Counted from the stretch's first letter, positions 30,574-39,668 are shown. The stretch is 64,000 nucleotides of DNA from a virus (IMGVR_UViG_3300025164_000635:31305-95304), one strand, 5' to 3'. Numbers and translations: made by a program. Notes: generated by a model not told the origin, from the sequence alone.

Positions 30574-30981
30574 ATGAACCACCTAAGCGCCTCTGAAGCA
30601 TGTGAAGCGCACCGAAAGAGAATCACTGATAGGTTCGCTTCCATCCTGCGACAGCGATTCGAGGACCTCGACGAGGGTCATACCCTGCAAGCTGCAGAGC
30701 ACGCGGCCTCTGCCTACATCGGATACCCTGAAGATTGGATCCGCAGACCCGAGACGGCCTTACTGAATTATCCCAAGCTGGTCGTCTGTGAATGCGGCAA
30801 ACGATCGGTCGCGGAGTATCACTACGGAATCGGCTGGACACCGGTGGATCCCGAGTGGAAGATGCACCTGGGCTTTGAGCCGATGGTTTCTTACTGGTCA
30901 TGTGGTCAGCCAAACCATAAGGCGACTGTTTGGCAGGAGTTGTTCATCCTGGAAGACATCCAGCAGGTGACCGAGCCATGA
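30574..30981 (+). CDS. Hypothetical 135-aa protein with Cys pair
   Basis: It starts at ATG 30574 behind AAAGGAGAACATAGCG. The first half is helical, the middle carries VVCECGKR and later WSCGQPNH, which could bind one zinc. It is coupled by ATGA overlap to the RNase H gene. Unknown family. Confidence 0.6.
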   Translation: MNHLSASEACEAHRKRITDRFASILRQRFEDLDEGHTLQAAEHAASAYIGYPEDWIRRPETALLNYPKLVVCECGKRSVAEYHYGIGWTPVDPEWKMHLGFEPMVSYWSCGQPNHKATVWQELFILEDIQQVTEP

Positions 30982-31490
30982 TAAGGTTCAAGCTCATCAT
31001 CTACACCGATGGCTGTTGCTTCCCGGTGCCTAACTCAGCCGGGACAGGTGGCTATGCCGCCGTCCTACGCTATGGAGAGAGCACCAAAGAGATTGTCGGC
31101 GGTTTCCTGATGACCAATGCGCCTCGGATGGAACTCTACGGGGCACTCACGGCCCTGGAAGCACTCAAGAGGCCATGTCATGTCATCATCAGGAGTGACA
31201 GCAAGTACCTGGTCAATATGTTCGGGCAAGGGTGGGCCAGGAAGTGGAAGGCACAAGGATGGTACCTTGATCCCAGGGCCACCGTCCCACAGTTGGCCAA
31301 GAACGTTGACCTTGTGAGCCGGCTCCTGAACATGATTGATTCACACTTCTCGGTCAGGTTTGAGTGGGTGAGGGGCCACAACGGGGACCCCGATAACGAG
31401 CGGTGTGACAAGCTGGCCCAGCAAGGAGCCGAAGAGGCTTACGAGCCGGACCCAGGCTACCAACCCAGACAGGAGGAGAGTGATGGGTAG
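30978..31490 (+). CDS. rnhA: Ribonuclease HI
   Basis: This 170-aa RNase H has all catalytic acids: D11 (YTDG), E52 (PRMELYG), D74 (RSDSKYLV) and D144 (NERCDKLA), plus H134 (VRGHNG). It removes RNA from RNA-DNA hybrids such as primers. The start ATG 30978 overlaps the previous stop. The family length is usually about 150-155 aa, so this one has a short C-terminal extension. Confidence 0.9.
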   Translation: MIRFKLIIYTDGCCFPVPNSAGTGGYAAVLRYGESTKEIVGGFLMTNAPRMELYGALTALEALKRPCHVIIRSDSKYLVNMFGQGWARKWKAQGWYLDPRATVPQLAKNVDLVSRLLNMIDSHFSVRFEWVRGHNGDPDNERCDKLAQQGAEEAYEPDPGYQPRQEESDG

Positions 31491-31761
31491 CCAACCCAAG
31501 TACCGAGTCTGGTATGATGAGATGTCCGACCTCCTTCAGGAACCACTCACTCCTCGTGAGCAAGAAGTGGCGACCCTGGTTGTAGCCGGCCTGCGAAACA
31601 AAGAGATTGCTAACCGGCTCTGCATCAGTGTAGAGACGGTCAGGACGCATGTTGCCAATATCCTTGCCAAGCAGGGCATTTTAAGCCGGAAAGACATCCG
31701 GTTGGGCGACTTGCAACCTGCCCCTTCCCTTGGCGTTCAAGCGGGAGAAAGCAAACCATGA
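31483..31761 (+). CDS. LuxR/GerE-type HTH transcription regulator
   Basis: This 92-aa protein consists almost only of a LuxR-type DNA-binding domain: LTPREQEVATLVVAGLRNKE, then IANRLCISVETVRTHVANIL. There is no sensor domain, so it acts as a solo regulator. The start ATG 31483 follows GGAGGAGAGTG and overlaps the RNase H 3' end. Target promoters are unknown. Confidence 0.8.
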   Translation: MGSQPKYRVWYDEMSDLLQEPLTPREQEVATLVVAGLRNKEIANRLCISVETVRTHVANILAKQGILSRKDIRLGDLQPAPSLGVQAGESKP

Positions 31762-32498
31762 AGACTAACCTTCTCGGATTCCACATCGAAGTCACGCATA
31801 ACAGGCTCGCTAGTCTCAACATTCACCATGTCGATCGGCGCGCAGCATTGGAATACCCTGAGTTCACCACTACTAGCCCCACTCGGGTAAAGCTCATGCG
31901 GATTAAGGCGGTGCTTCAGCTTCAGCCAGGAACATCAATGGCGGACGCCAAAGCTTGGGTCGAAGCCCAGAACTGGGGAGACCAAGTGCCTTCTGAGCAG
32001 GACGACAGCGATAGCAGGTCTGAGTATTACGGTTCACGCCAGGAAGAAAGGTGGGGCCTGGATGAGCCTCCAGATGAGAAGAGAGAGGCTGAGATCGCGC
32101 TGGTCAACAGACTCAGGGCCAGGCATCAGTGCCCCATCTGGCGCGGGAAGGACGGCTCACTCCATCCCATCTCACTCATGTCTCCCGGGCATCTCACCAA
32201 TGCCTTACGCCAACTCTATCGGAGACTGGCCAAGATCGCATCGGCCAGGATGTTCTACCACGATCCCTTCTGGGGCCCTCACGGTGATGGAGCCCAGGAT
32301 GCAGCAGAACGGGCCATGGATGAGGCAGACGAGATCGAGTACCAGGTAGGGCTTTGGGCTACTGCCCTGGAAGGTGAGCTCGAGAGACGTGGCCTGCCCC
32401 TACCGGAGAGAGTGAAGGCCGAGCCGCCGCCCCGGGTCAAGAATGTCTGGGTTGAGGGAGCCTTCACCATTGCGGAGATCGATCGTGAAAAAGAGTAG
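31758..32498 (+). CDS. Hypothetical 246-aa protein
   Basis: It starts at ATG 31758 in an ATGA overlap. A central conserved-looking segment (GHLTNALRQLYRRLAKIASA) is followed by acidic helices. The N-terminal 60 residues are beta-rich. No domain is recognised; it lies between a regulator and small Cys-containing proteins. Confidence 0.6.
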   Translation: MKTNLLGFHIEVTHNRLASLNIHHVDRRAALEYPEFTTTSPTRVKLMRIKAVLQLQPGTSMADAKAWVEAQNWGDQVPSEQDDSDSRSEYYGSRQEERWGLDEPPDEKREAEIALVNRLRARHQCPIWRGKDGSLHPISLMSPGHLTNALRQLYRRLAKIASARMFYHDPFWGPHGDGAQDAAERAMDEADEIEYQVGLWATALEGELERRGLPLPERVKAEPPPRVKNVWVEGAFTIAEIDREKE

Positions 32499-32550
32499 AG
32501 AGAAGCGTTTCCAGTGGGTCTCCCGCTGGCACTTCTCGCCCAAGAAGTGA
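32485..32550 (+). CDS. Possible 21-aa basic peptide
   Basis: A short frame starts at GTG 32485 behind GCGGAG and ends TGA 32550, overlapping the previous gene. The product is KKSREKRFQWVSRWHFSPKK after the start. It is basic and aromatic. It could be chance; the ribosome site is its only support. Confidence 0.3.
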   Translation: MKKSREKRFQWVSRWHFSPKK

Positions 32551-32565
32551 CGCTAGGTGACACAC
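32547..32565. repeat. 19-bp direct repeat, copy 1
   Basis: GTGACGCTAGGTGACACAC, identical to 39565-39583. In both copies the TGA near the start is the stop codon of the upstream gene. Confidence 0.8.
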
Positions 32566-32585
32566 CTTTCGGATAGGATGAAGAC

Positions 32586-32846
32586 ATGAGCCTGGAAGAC
32601 ATCCTCAGAGACTACGCCCACCAGTTCGGCATCGATGATTCGTTCATTGAGGCGAGTGACCACCCCTACACCTGCGGCTGTAGCAAATGTAAGAATTGGT
32701 GGGTGGATATGGGCCCAGACCCAGACACAGGCCGGTGTGGCCCATTCACCCTGGAAGAGATCAATGTCGTCCGGCGAGTACGTGGCCTGCCGGCGTATAT
32801 CCTGGAAGAAGAGCCGGATGAGACCTACTCCGAATCCGAGGGTTGA
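32586..32846 (+). CDS. Small Cys-containing protein
   Basis: This 86-aa acidic protein contains YTCGCSKCKNWW, a possible zinc site, and an acidic tail. It starts at ATG 32586 after GGATAGGATGAAGAC and overlaps the next gene's start. No family is recognised. Confidence 0.6.
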   Translation: MSLEDILRDYAHQFGIDDSFIEASDHPYTCGCSKCKNWWVDMGPDPDTGRCGPFTLEEINVVRRVRGLPAYILEEEPDETYSESEG

Positions 32847-33174
32847 ACCCTACCGGGTGAAGAGAGGCCGCTACGCCGGCGCCATCGGTAATAACGGGGC
32901 CTTCCTGATCCCTGGTCCCGATCACGGTAAGCTACTCTACTTAATCGTCTCGGACGGTGGAGAATGGGAGCACGTGTCCGTCTCTAAGAAAGGGGCAGTC
33001 ATCCCTTCCTGGGATGAGATGTCCTTTGTGAGACACCTGTTCTGGGAGCCCGAGGAGTGTGTCGTTCAGTACCACCCGCCCCAGTCCAGGTACATAAACA
33101 TCCATCCCGGTGTGCTGCATCTATGGCGGCCTATTCATCGGGCTATCCCTATGCCACCCCTGGAGTTTGTGTGA
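32818..33174 (+). CDS. DUF7694-family phage protein
   Basis: This 118-aa protein has EWEHVSVS, then PSWDEMSFVRHLFWEPEECV, QYHPP and LHLWRP, the signature order of the DUF7694 family found in many phages and of unknown role. The start ATG 32818 is preferred; the longer frame from 32635 lies inside the previous gene. Confidence 0.7.
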   Translation: MRPTPNPRVEPYRVKRGRYAGAIGNNGAFLIPGPDHGKLLYLIVSDGGEWEHVSVSKKGAVIPSWDEMSFVRHLFWEPEECVVQYHPPQSRYINIHPGVLHLWRPIHRAIPMPPLEFV

Positions 33175-33674
33175 TGAAAAAGATAGCGCGTTGGTCTAAC
33201 CTGCCCTTTAAGAGAGCCGACGATCTACAGATCCGCATCTGGCTCAGCGATGTGGAGTGTGACCAGGCCCAGGAAGCCGGCCTTCCTGGATACGATTGGC
33301 CGGTCACTGCCGAGAATATCATCAAGGCCATCCGACGCAAGATGTCGCCTACCCCTTACTTCCGCCTGGGTACTTTCAGAGGTGCGTTTGATTGTCTCCG
33401 ACACACGCTTAATCGCATGGGTGATCATCACGAAGACACCATCACCTTCCGGGGAGACAGAGTAGACATCGCCCCCTGGAACAATGCAGACGAATACTAC
33501 TGGGGTGGAATCGGCGGCCCAAGCGGGGAACCCCATCTCCCGCTCTTGCTCGCCTTAGCCTGTGTTCTGTACTACCCCGATGCTGAGTGGGGAGATCAGA
33601 ATGTGTTCTCGTGGTGGGATACCACTCACAAGAACACAGCATCATCTCACAAACACACCCGAGTAGATGAGTAG
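33174..33674 (+). CDS. Hypothetical 166-aa protein
   Basis: The start is ATG 33174 (GTG 33171 directly before it is possible). The sequence is aromatic-rich (AEWGDQNVFSWWD, ADEYYWGGIGGPSG) with a helical middle. It is coupled to the DUF7694 gene. No family is recognised. Confidence 0.6.
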   Translation: MKKIARWSNLPFKRADDLQIRIWLSDVECDQAQEAGLPGYDWPVTAENIIKAIRRKMSPTPYFRLGTFRGAFDCLRHTLNRMGDHHEDTITFRGDRVDIAPWNNADEYYWGGIGGPSGEPHLPLLLALACVLYYPDAEWGDQNVFSWWDTTHKNTASSHKHTRVDE

Positions 33675-33677
33675 CCC

Positions 33678-33953
33678 ATGCCTGCCGTCGTTAAGAAAAA
33701 CACCATGAAGATCGTTCTGCAGGGCGAGTTGGAGGGTGAAGCCGAGTTCAACCTACCGAGTGTCCTAGTGCAGGAACTCAGAACGCTCGTCACGATGGCC
33801 CAGTTCAAAAGCAAGATCGACACCAACCCTGCCTCAGTAGCAGGCATTCTCATCTCTCTTGGGATTGATGTTGCACTTGGTGAGTATGCCAGGCACCAAC
33901 TCAGGGCCAGGAAGGAAGAGATTGCTTCCCTACTAGCCAGAGAGGCAAAGTGA
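33678..33953 (+). CDS. Hypothetical 91-aa protein
   Basis: It starts at ATG 33678 three bases after the previous stop. It has a beta start (KIVLQGELEGEAEFNL) and two helices (VASVAGILISLG-type region and RARKEEIASLLAREAK). No family is recognised. Confidence 0.55.
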   Translation: MPAVVKKNTMKIVLQGELEGEAEFNLPSVLVQELRTLVTMAQFKSKIDTNPASVAGILISLGIDVALGEYARHQLRARKEEIASLLAREAK

Positions 33954-34894
33954 TCGCCGTCGTCAACGCTCGTGACTGGAAGCAGGATGGGGAGTACATC
34001 GGGTGGGCCAACCAGCCCCGCTTCCCGGTATCCTCACCGCTTGCCAATCCCTTTCTGGGCTTGCTCAAACGAGGGATAAGCCGGGAAGATGTGGTTGCCC
34101 GCTACCGCGGCTGGCTGAGAAATCAGTACCGCGTGAATGGGCCAGCCAAGCGAGAGTTGCTACGCCTATCGCACAAGCATAAGGCGGGTGAGAACATTGT
34201 CCTCGTCTGCTGGTGTAAGCCCGATCCATGTCACGGTGATGTCGTTGCCGAGGCCATAGCAGGCATTGAGAAAACTCTGAAAGTGTCAACTACCACGACA
34301 GAAGAACCCAAATATCCATCCTACACTTTGTCAAACGAGTCTGCCATGGTCAGGGTGGTGGGAGCCACCTACGATCCTGGAACACAGACCCTCGTGGCAG
34401 CCCAGATCGTGACCAATGCGAAAGAACTACAGGTGGCTGTCCGAGCAAGTCTGTCGGTGAACAGGAAGAACAGCTTTCTATATCTCAATGGCCCGGCCAT
34501 GCATGTCGAGCTTCTTGGCGCTCGAAGGGGCTACCAAGTCATCACCGCCAACCTGGAAGCCAAAACAGGGGCGCAAGGACTGACCAGCTTCCTGCTTCAT
34601 CCAGGCGCGGGCAATCCGGCCGGTCTGGAAAATTTCTATGTCGTCTCTATGGAGCACGAGGACCCTGTTCGGAAATTTATCCAGCGCCTAGCTCTGGCAA
34701 CTCCCTGGGGCTACCTGGATGAGTGGGGCAGTGCTCTTTACGAGCACGGCTTACATGAAGGGCTGATTGAGAGTCTGCCCGTGGTCGGTGTCTCGGACAT
34801 CAGGAACGCCATCCGGGTAAGCTCTAGCACAGATGCTTGGAGAGACATCATTCGACTTGCACTCTATTCCGGCGAGATCACGCTCGCCGGTTAA
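33950..34894 (+). CDS. DUF4326 protein with C-terminal extension
   Basis: This 314-aa protein starts at GTG 33950 (GTGA overlap). Residues 1-110 form a DUF4326 domain: NARDW, SSPLANPF, YRGWLRNQY and VCWCKPDPCHGDVVAEAI. DUF4326 alone is about 110 aa and common in phages; its role is unknown, though the conserved Cys/His resemble those of nucleotide- or DNA-processing proteins. Residues 115-314 are an unrecognised domain fused to it. It precedes the methyltransferase-helicase gene by 8 bases. Confidence 0.7.
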   Translation: MIAVVNARDWKQDGEYIGWANQPRFPVSSPLANPFLGLLKRGISREDVVARYRGWLRNQYRVNGPAKRELLRLSHKHKAGENIVLVCWCKPDPCHGDVVAEAIAGIEKTLKVSTTTTEEPKYPSYTLSNESAMVRVVGATYDPGTQTLVAAQIVTNAKELQVAVRASLSVNRKNSFLYLNGPAMHVELLGARRGYQVITANLEAKTGAQGLTSFLLHPGAGNPAGLENFYVVSMEHEDPVRKFIQRLALATPWGYLDEWGSALYEHGLHEGLIESLPVVGVSDIRNAIRVSSSTDAWRDIIRLALYSGEITLAG

Positions 34895-34902
34895 GGAACT
34901 CA

Positions 34903-37900
34903 ATGGCACGTTTGGAATCACAGAGCAAACTGTTGTACTACCCCACTGAGCCAGCCATCATTGAGATGATTGCTTCCTGGTTTACGGTCAAGACACCGAT
35001 TCGCCTGGTTGATCCGGCCTGCGGTATGGGCGCCGCCCTGCGGCAGTTCGCGGACCTTCTCGGCGGATCTGCGGAAACCTGGGGCATCGAGCTCTCCTAC
35101 TCCCGATCGGTCGAGGCTGCTAAGGTACTGGATCGGGTGCTGCCTACCACCTTCTATGGTGTGAGCTGGGCGAGACGCTCTGTCTCTCTGGCGTTCAACA
35201 ATCCACCTTACGACTGGTCGGAGACACGGGACGAGTCCGGGAAGAGGTTGCGGCACGAGTACCTCTTCGTCACTAAGACGACCGACAAGATCATCGCAGG
35301 CGGCCATCAGGTGATTCTCATTGGGCAGAGTCAGATGGAAGAACGACTGGCCCGTCACCTGGCCGGCTGGTATGAATCCTTCCAGGTATTCAAGTCGGGC
35401 GAGGACTATGAGAAATTCGGTCAGATTGTGATCCTGGCCTGCAATCGGGGAGCGGCCTATGTCCATCCGGGGAGCAAGGCCATTCAGGAACTCACCTGCC
35501 TGACCGATGACCACCTGATCATGGGATGGGGGAAACAGGAAGAGTCTTATACCGATGAAGAGACTGGTGAGGAGAAGACACGCAAGGTGGAAGTGCCGGT
35601 CTTCACCGACATCCCGCCCATGCGTGCTCGCCAGGAAGATGAGCCTGCCTGGGTCATCCCTTCCCGGCCCGATGAGGATCGGTTTAGTTATGCGCCCGTC
35701 TCTCACACCGATATGGTGGATGCCGCCCTGCGCTGTAAACTGACCGCGGCCGAGGAGTTTCGGAAAGTGACTCATGTCAAGCCGGTCGGCTCTCCCTTCC
35801 AGACAGCCGTGCCGCCCAAGATTGGGCACGTGAGTATGCTTCTCGGTGCGGGCGAGATTGGAACACTCCCGATCATATTGCCCGATGGGCGCCGAATGCT
35901 ATTGCGTGGTCTGTCCCAGAAACAGAAGGTGCAGACCTCCCTGCCCGTCATGGATAGTAAAGGACAGGTGACCCACTACAACGTGGAGGAACGGGAGAAG
36001 CCTTGCACTGTCATTACCACGATCACGGACAAAGAAATTGAACTGGTGTCCGACATCAACAGTGTGGGCGATCTCATCACTCGCTATGCCGATCCTCTAG
36101 CCTCTGCTATCTTGCAGAGGAATCCGGCCACCTATGGCTTCGACCCCACTGAATCTGAATGGCGTTCCCTGGACGGCGTGGCGGCCCAGCTACCGCCCCT
36201 TCCAGGAAGAGACGAGCGTGGCTTGTTCAACGCCCAGAGACATCTTGCCATCGCCGGGAAGAGAGTACTCCAGCAACATGGCCACCTGATCATCAACGGG
36301 GAAATGGGTATTGGCAAGACGGCTATGGCTGTCTCCATCTTGGTGCTGATGAATAGCACACTGGGGCTGGTGAGGGAGATGAACCAGTGGCCAGCCCTGA
36401 TCTACTGCCCAGGTCATATGGTCGGCAAGTGGCGTCGGGATACGGAAGCCATCGCCAAGCCAGATGAGCCGATTGCCGCGCGGATCATCAGTGATCCCGT
36501 GCGCCGTGGCCGAACCTTCTACCACAATGTGATTCTGCCTCTCATCGAGGAGGCGGAAGGCGAGGTCACCAGCCGGGAAAGGACGCAGGTCGATCCGATA
36601 GCCGACAGCGATTCCGGCGGCCGCTGTAGGCTGACCGTCCGCGTTTCGCCGCGAAACAGGACCCGTCTAGTCAGGGCGCTGGAACAGGCAACCCGTGTGA
36701 CCTTCCGGGCCAAGAGGCGCAACGGTGACTCAGGCAGCCCGAGTGTCAGGCTGACCATGACGACCCAATTCACCATCGATGGCTTCCAGGCACATTACTT
36801 CGATCAGGATGAGTACACCCTGTTCGATTTCGCGTCTGACTGGCAGGCAGGCCGGCTTGGAAAGAGGGCCGTCGCCATCGTTGCGTTTGACCCTGGCAAG
36901 TATGGGGCTGGAGCGGTCCAGATAGTGCCAGAGCACTACTCCTCCAAGATGGGGCCGTCCAAGCATTACACACCCTGGGATAGAACTCAGGATGACAAGG
37001 ATGTCCGGCCCATCCCGGCCCTGTTTGGAGCCGGTGAGGTTCTCAAGGAACGGCTTCTACTGCGCTGGAAGAAAGGCATCACCGTCGTCGATAGTGAGGA
37101 CGGTAAGAGTGCTGTTGAGGAAGAGAGGAAAGTCAGAGCGTTCCAGTGCCCCATATGTGGCTGTCACTACATGGACTGGAACAAGATTCCTGACTTCTGT
37201 GCCGGGAAGGTGGACAAGGGCTACTGGCACTTCGATGAATCTGAGCGGACCGATGGGAAGGAAGGAAAGTGGAAGTGGCAAAAGGTTGAGGGTAAGTGTC
37301 AGACCCCTCTATTTGAGATGTCGAGATGGCGCCGGGAAGGGGTTGCCCGTCTTATCCAGAAGAAATTCAGACATCTGTTCAAGATTTACATCGCCGATGA
37401 AGTGCATAAGGCCCAGGCGGCCCGCACAGACATCGGCGTGGCCGACTCCCGGTTCATTGCCGGCACTCGGTACTCGATTGCTTTGACTGGCACTCTGTTC
37501 GGTGGAACCGCCTCCTCTCTGTTCTATCTGCTCTACCGGAGAAATCCAGAAGTGAGACAGAACTACTCCTATGAGGACGGCCACAGTCTATGGGTCAATC
37601 ACCATGGTTTGTTGAAATACACCTACTCTCAGGACGAAGCACCCCGGCCAGGGGATCGGGGAGCCACGACCAACATCAAGCGTTGGAACTATCGATCCAC
37701 AGAGCTTCCCGGCATCATGCCCTCGGTCATAAGGTTTCTCTTGCCCATCACCTTGTTTGCAAGGATTACCGACCTGGGCTACCAGTTGCCGCCTCTCCAC
37801 GAGCACATTGAGCGTATTCCGATGAGTCCTGAGATGGTGGAAACATACGCTAAAATCACCGGCCCTATGCTCAAGAAGGCGGTGACGATCGCCAAAGAGG

Positions 37901-38949
37901 ACAAGGACCCAGGCTGTTTGTCGATCTGGTTCCGAGCGGCCTGGATGTGGCCGAACGCCGCCTTCCGGGACGCCCACTTCACGCGAGGTGAGTTCGACTG
38001 GAAGTTCAAAGCCTGCCCTGGTATCCTGCCGAAGGAAGCCCGACTCCGTGAGATTGTCCGTGAGAACCGGGAAGCAGGGCGCAAGACCTTGATCTTCGTC
38101 GAGCAGTCCGCGACGAGAGACATCCGGGAAAGGCTGCGAACCGTCATCAGGAACGGACATGACGACGTAGAGATTGCTGTCATCGAGGACAGTGAACTCA
38201 CCGAGAACGAGAACGGGATTGATCTCGATCTGAAGGTATCCCTGCTCAGCGCCGGTGACATGAGTCCAGCCAAGCGGGAGAGATGGATCAAGCTGCACGC
38301 GCCCACGATGAGCGCACTCATCGTGAATCCAAAGCTGGTCGAGACCGGGCTGGATCTCGTTATGTTCAACCACATCGTGTTCTACGAGCTGCCCCTATCC
38401 CTGTACGTCCTATGGCAGGCGCAGAGGCGAGTGTGGCGACTAGGTCAGAAGTCAGACGTCGACGTCACCTTCCTGGTCTACGTCGATGAAACCGGCCATA
38501 GCATGGAGGCTCGTCTGCTGGACTTGATGGGCTTGAAGATGAAGTTCGCCCTGGTGCTGTACGGAGACGAGGCGACCGGCGCCCTCATCTCGATGGATGA
38601 CGATGACCTGGAACGGGAGATCATCCGGGCAGCCCTGGAAGGCAAGAGCTACGCTGACTTGGGAGAAGTGGTGCAAGTGGGTCATATCTTCTCGACCAGC
38701 GAGACGGGAAGAGAGTCGGGTCAGACCGCCATCAGCGCCAGCCCCTTCGGAGAGCCTACGGCCACCTCGGTCAACTTTATGGAGATTGAGGAAGCCCTGG
38801 AGCCCGAGCCGGTGCTCGTTGTGGACGACCCTGAACTAGAAGCCATGACCATCCCGGTTCCAGCCGGGAAGGTGACTGCTCAACTGGATATGTTTGGCGG
38901 CCTGGTGAACATCGGGTCGCTGCCGCGTTCCCGGAAGAGGAAATGGTAA
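34903..38949 (+). CDS. DNA methyltransferase-SNF2 helicase fusion
   Basis: This 1348-aa protein has an N-terminal N6-adenine methyltransferase-like domain: motif I DPACGMG (37-43) and NPPY (100-103). A superfamily 2 helicase follows with Walker A GEMGIGKT (466-473), DEVH (832-835), a Cys-rich insertion (C749, C752, C754) and motif VI QAQRRVWRLGQ (1172-1182) of SNF2 type. Such fusions (compare P1 DarB and plasmid DUF6094 proteins) are linked to protection of injected DNA from restriction. The start ATG 34903 follows AAGGAACTCA. A parS-like site lies within it at 36643-36657. Confidence 0.8.
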   Translation: MARLESQSKLLYYPTEPAIIEMIASWFTVKTPIRLVDPACGMGAALRQFADLLGGSAETWGIELSYSRSVEAAKVLDRVLPTTFYGVSWARRSVSLAFNNPPYDWSETRDESGKRLRHEYLFVTKTTDKIIAGGHQVILIGQSQMEERLARHLAGWYESFQVFKSGEDYEKFGQIVILACNRGAAYVHPGSKAIQELTCLTDDHLIMGWGKQEESYTDEETGEEKTRKVEVPVFTDIPPMRARQEDEPAWVIPSRPDEDRFSYAPVSHTDMVDAALRCKLTAAEEFRKVTHVKPVGSPFQTAVPPKIGHVSMLLGAGEIGTLPIILPDGRRMLLRGLSQKQKVQTSLPVMDSKGQVTHYNVEEREKPCTVITTITDKEIELVSDINSVGDLITRYADPLASAILQRNPATYGFDPTESEWRSLDGVAAQLPPLPGRDERGLFNAQRHLAIAGKRVLQQHGHLIINGEMGIGKTAMAVSILVLMNSTLGLVREMNQWPALIYCPGHMVGKWRRDTEAIAKPDEPIAARIISDPVRRGRTFYHNVILPLIEEAEGEVTSRERTQVDPIADSDSGGRCRLTVRVSPRNRTRLVRALEQATRVTFRAKRRNGDSGSPSVRLTMTTQFTIDGFQAHYFDQDEYTLFDFASDWQAGRLGKRAVAIVAFDPGKYGAGAVQIVPEHYSSKMGPSKHYTPWDRTQDDKDVRPIPALFGAGEVLKERLLLRWKKGITVVDSEDGKSAVEEERKVRAFQCPICGCHYMDWNKIPDFCAGKVDKGYWHFDESERTDGKEGKWKWQKVEGKCQTPLFEMSRWRREGVARLIQKKFRHLFKIYIADEVHKAQAARTDIGVADSRFIAGTRYSIALTGTLFGGTASSLFYLLYRRNPEVRQNYSYEDGHSLWVNHHGLLKYTYSQDEAPRPGDRGATTNIKRWNYRSTELPGIMPSVIRFLLPITLFARITDLGYQLPPLHEHIERIPMSPEMVETYAKITGPMLKKAVTIAKEDKDPGCLSIWFRAAWMWPNAAFRDAHFTRGEFDWKFKACPGILPKEARLREIVRENREAGRKTLIFVEQSATRDIRERLRTVIRNGHDDVEIAVIEDSELTENENGIDLDLKVSLLSAGDMSPAKRERWIKLHAPTMSALIVNPKLVETGLDLVMFNHIVFYELPLSLYVLWQAQRRVWRLGQKSDVDVTFLVYVDETGHSMEARLLDLMGLKMKFALVLYGDEATGALISMDDDDLEREIIRAALEGKSYADLGEVVQVGHIFSTSETGRESGQTAISASPFGEPTATSVNFMEIEEALEPEPVLVVDDPELEAMTIPVPAGKVTAQLDMFGGLVNIGSLPRSRKRKW
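36643..36657. repeat. parS-like palindrome in the methyltransferase-helicase gene
   Basis: GTTTCGC-C-GCGAAAC, perfect over 15 bp, inside coding sequence. Confidence 0.75.
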
Positions 38950-38962
38950 TCGGCCTCCGAAG

Positions 38963-39041
38963 GGAGCAGAATGGGGTTTGGGGAAGCCTGGTGAACTTCC
39001 CCCCGGCCTGACACGCCGGCCTCCTTTACCCGTTCTGCTCC
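38963..39041 (+). promoter_or_regulatory. Branched leader hairpin before the next gene
   Basis: GGAGCAGAATGGG (38963-38975) pairs over 13 positions with CCCGTTCTGCTCC (39029-39041). Inside, GGGGAAG/CTTCCCC (38980-39002) and GGCC/GGCC can form two arms. The three-way shape lies between the fusion gene and the ribosome site GAGGAGGAAAG. Confidence 0.5.
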
Positions 39042-39068
39042 TCTCGGTGGCCGAGGAGGAAAGAAAAG

Positions 39069-39278
39069 ATGCTACAAGAAATAACACTCAACGGTGTGGA
39101 GACGCGCGAAATATGCCCGGTATGCCTGGAGGAGAATGTGCAAGTTCAGCATGGGCATAATGTGAATGGAGGTCCGTGCCACTATTGGCACTGCCCTAAT
39201 CCAGAATGTAGCAACCGGGGGATCGTCCACGTCGGATACCCCTGCTCAGGCTGTGGTGAGGAAGGTCAAGGAACATGA
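39069..39278 (+). CDS. Small zinc-ribbon protein
   Basis: This 69-aa protein has four Cys pairs: CPVC, CHYWHC, CPNPEC, CSGC. The clustering of Cys and His predicts one or two zinc sites. It follows a branched leader hairpin and overlaps the next start. Function unknown. Confidence 0.6.
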   Translation: MLQEITLNGVETREICPVCLEENVQVQHGHNVNGGPCHYWHCPNPECSNRGIVHVGYPCSGCGEEGQGT

Positions 39279-39568
39279 AAGCCTACAAAATCACCTATGA
39301 TGTGAGAGATGGAGACCACGAGTATGTCCAACACTTATTCTTCTCGGCCGGTGATGAGCTGACCGAGGAAGTGAGGATGTTCGGGCACCAGCTCTTCCTG
39401 GAAGAAGCAGTACCCGATGGTACTCTTCTACTGGATGATGGGTCCGGTTGGTGGAGTATTCGCGATGGGCGTGCCTACCAGCTCTACAGCATCGAGCCGT
39501 TCCAGACGATGGTGTTGCCTAACCCAGACGGGCACAATCACCGATTCGCACTTGTATGCCTATGGTGA
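39275..39568 (+). CDS. Hypothetical 97-aa protein
   Basis: It starts at ATG 39275 (ATGA overlap). The sequence is beta-rich (KAYKITYDVRDGDHEYVQHL, PDGTLLLDDGSGWWSI). Its stop lies within one copy of a 19-bp repeat also found at 32547. No family is recognised. Confidence 0.6.
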   Translation: MKAYKITYDVRDGDHEYVQHLFFSAGDELTEEVRMFGHQLFLEEAVPDGTLLLDDGSGWWSIRDGRAYQLYSIEPFQTMVLPNPDGHNHRFALVCLW

Positions 39569-39583
39569 CGCTAGGTGACACAC
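39565..39583. repeat. 19-bp direct repeat, copy 2
   Basis: GTGACGCTAGGTGACACAC, identical to 32547-32565, again spanning a stop codon and opening a non-coding gap. Confidence 0.8.
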
Positions 39584-39668
39584 GACTGGAGTATCTTGAT
39601 GATGATGTTTTCCGTACCGCCCTCCCCCAGTCTTCTTGCCTGGAAGAGACACCAACAGGAGAGACATC

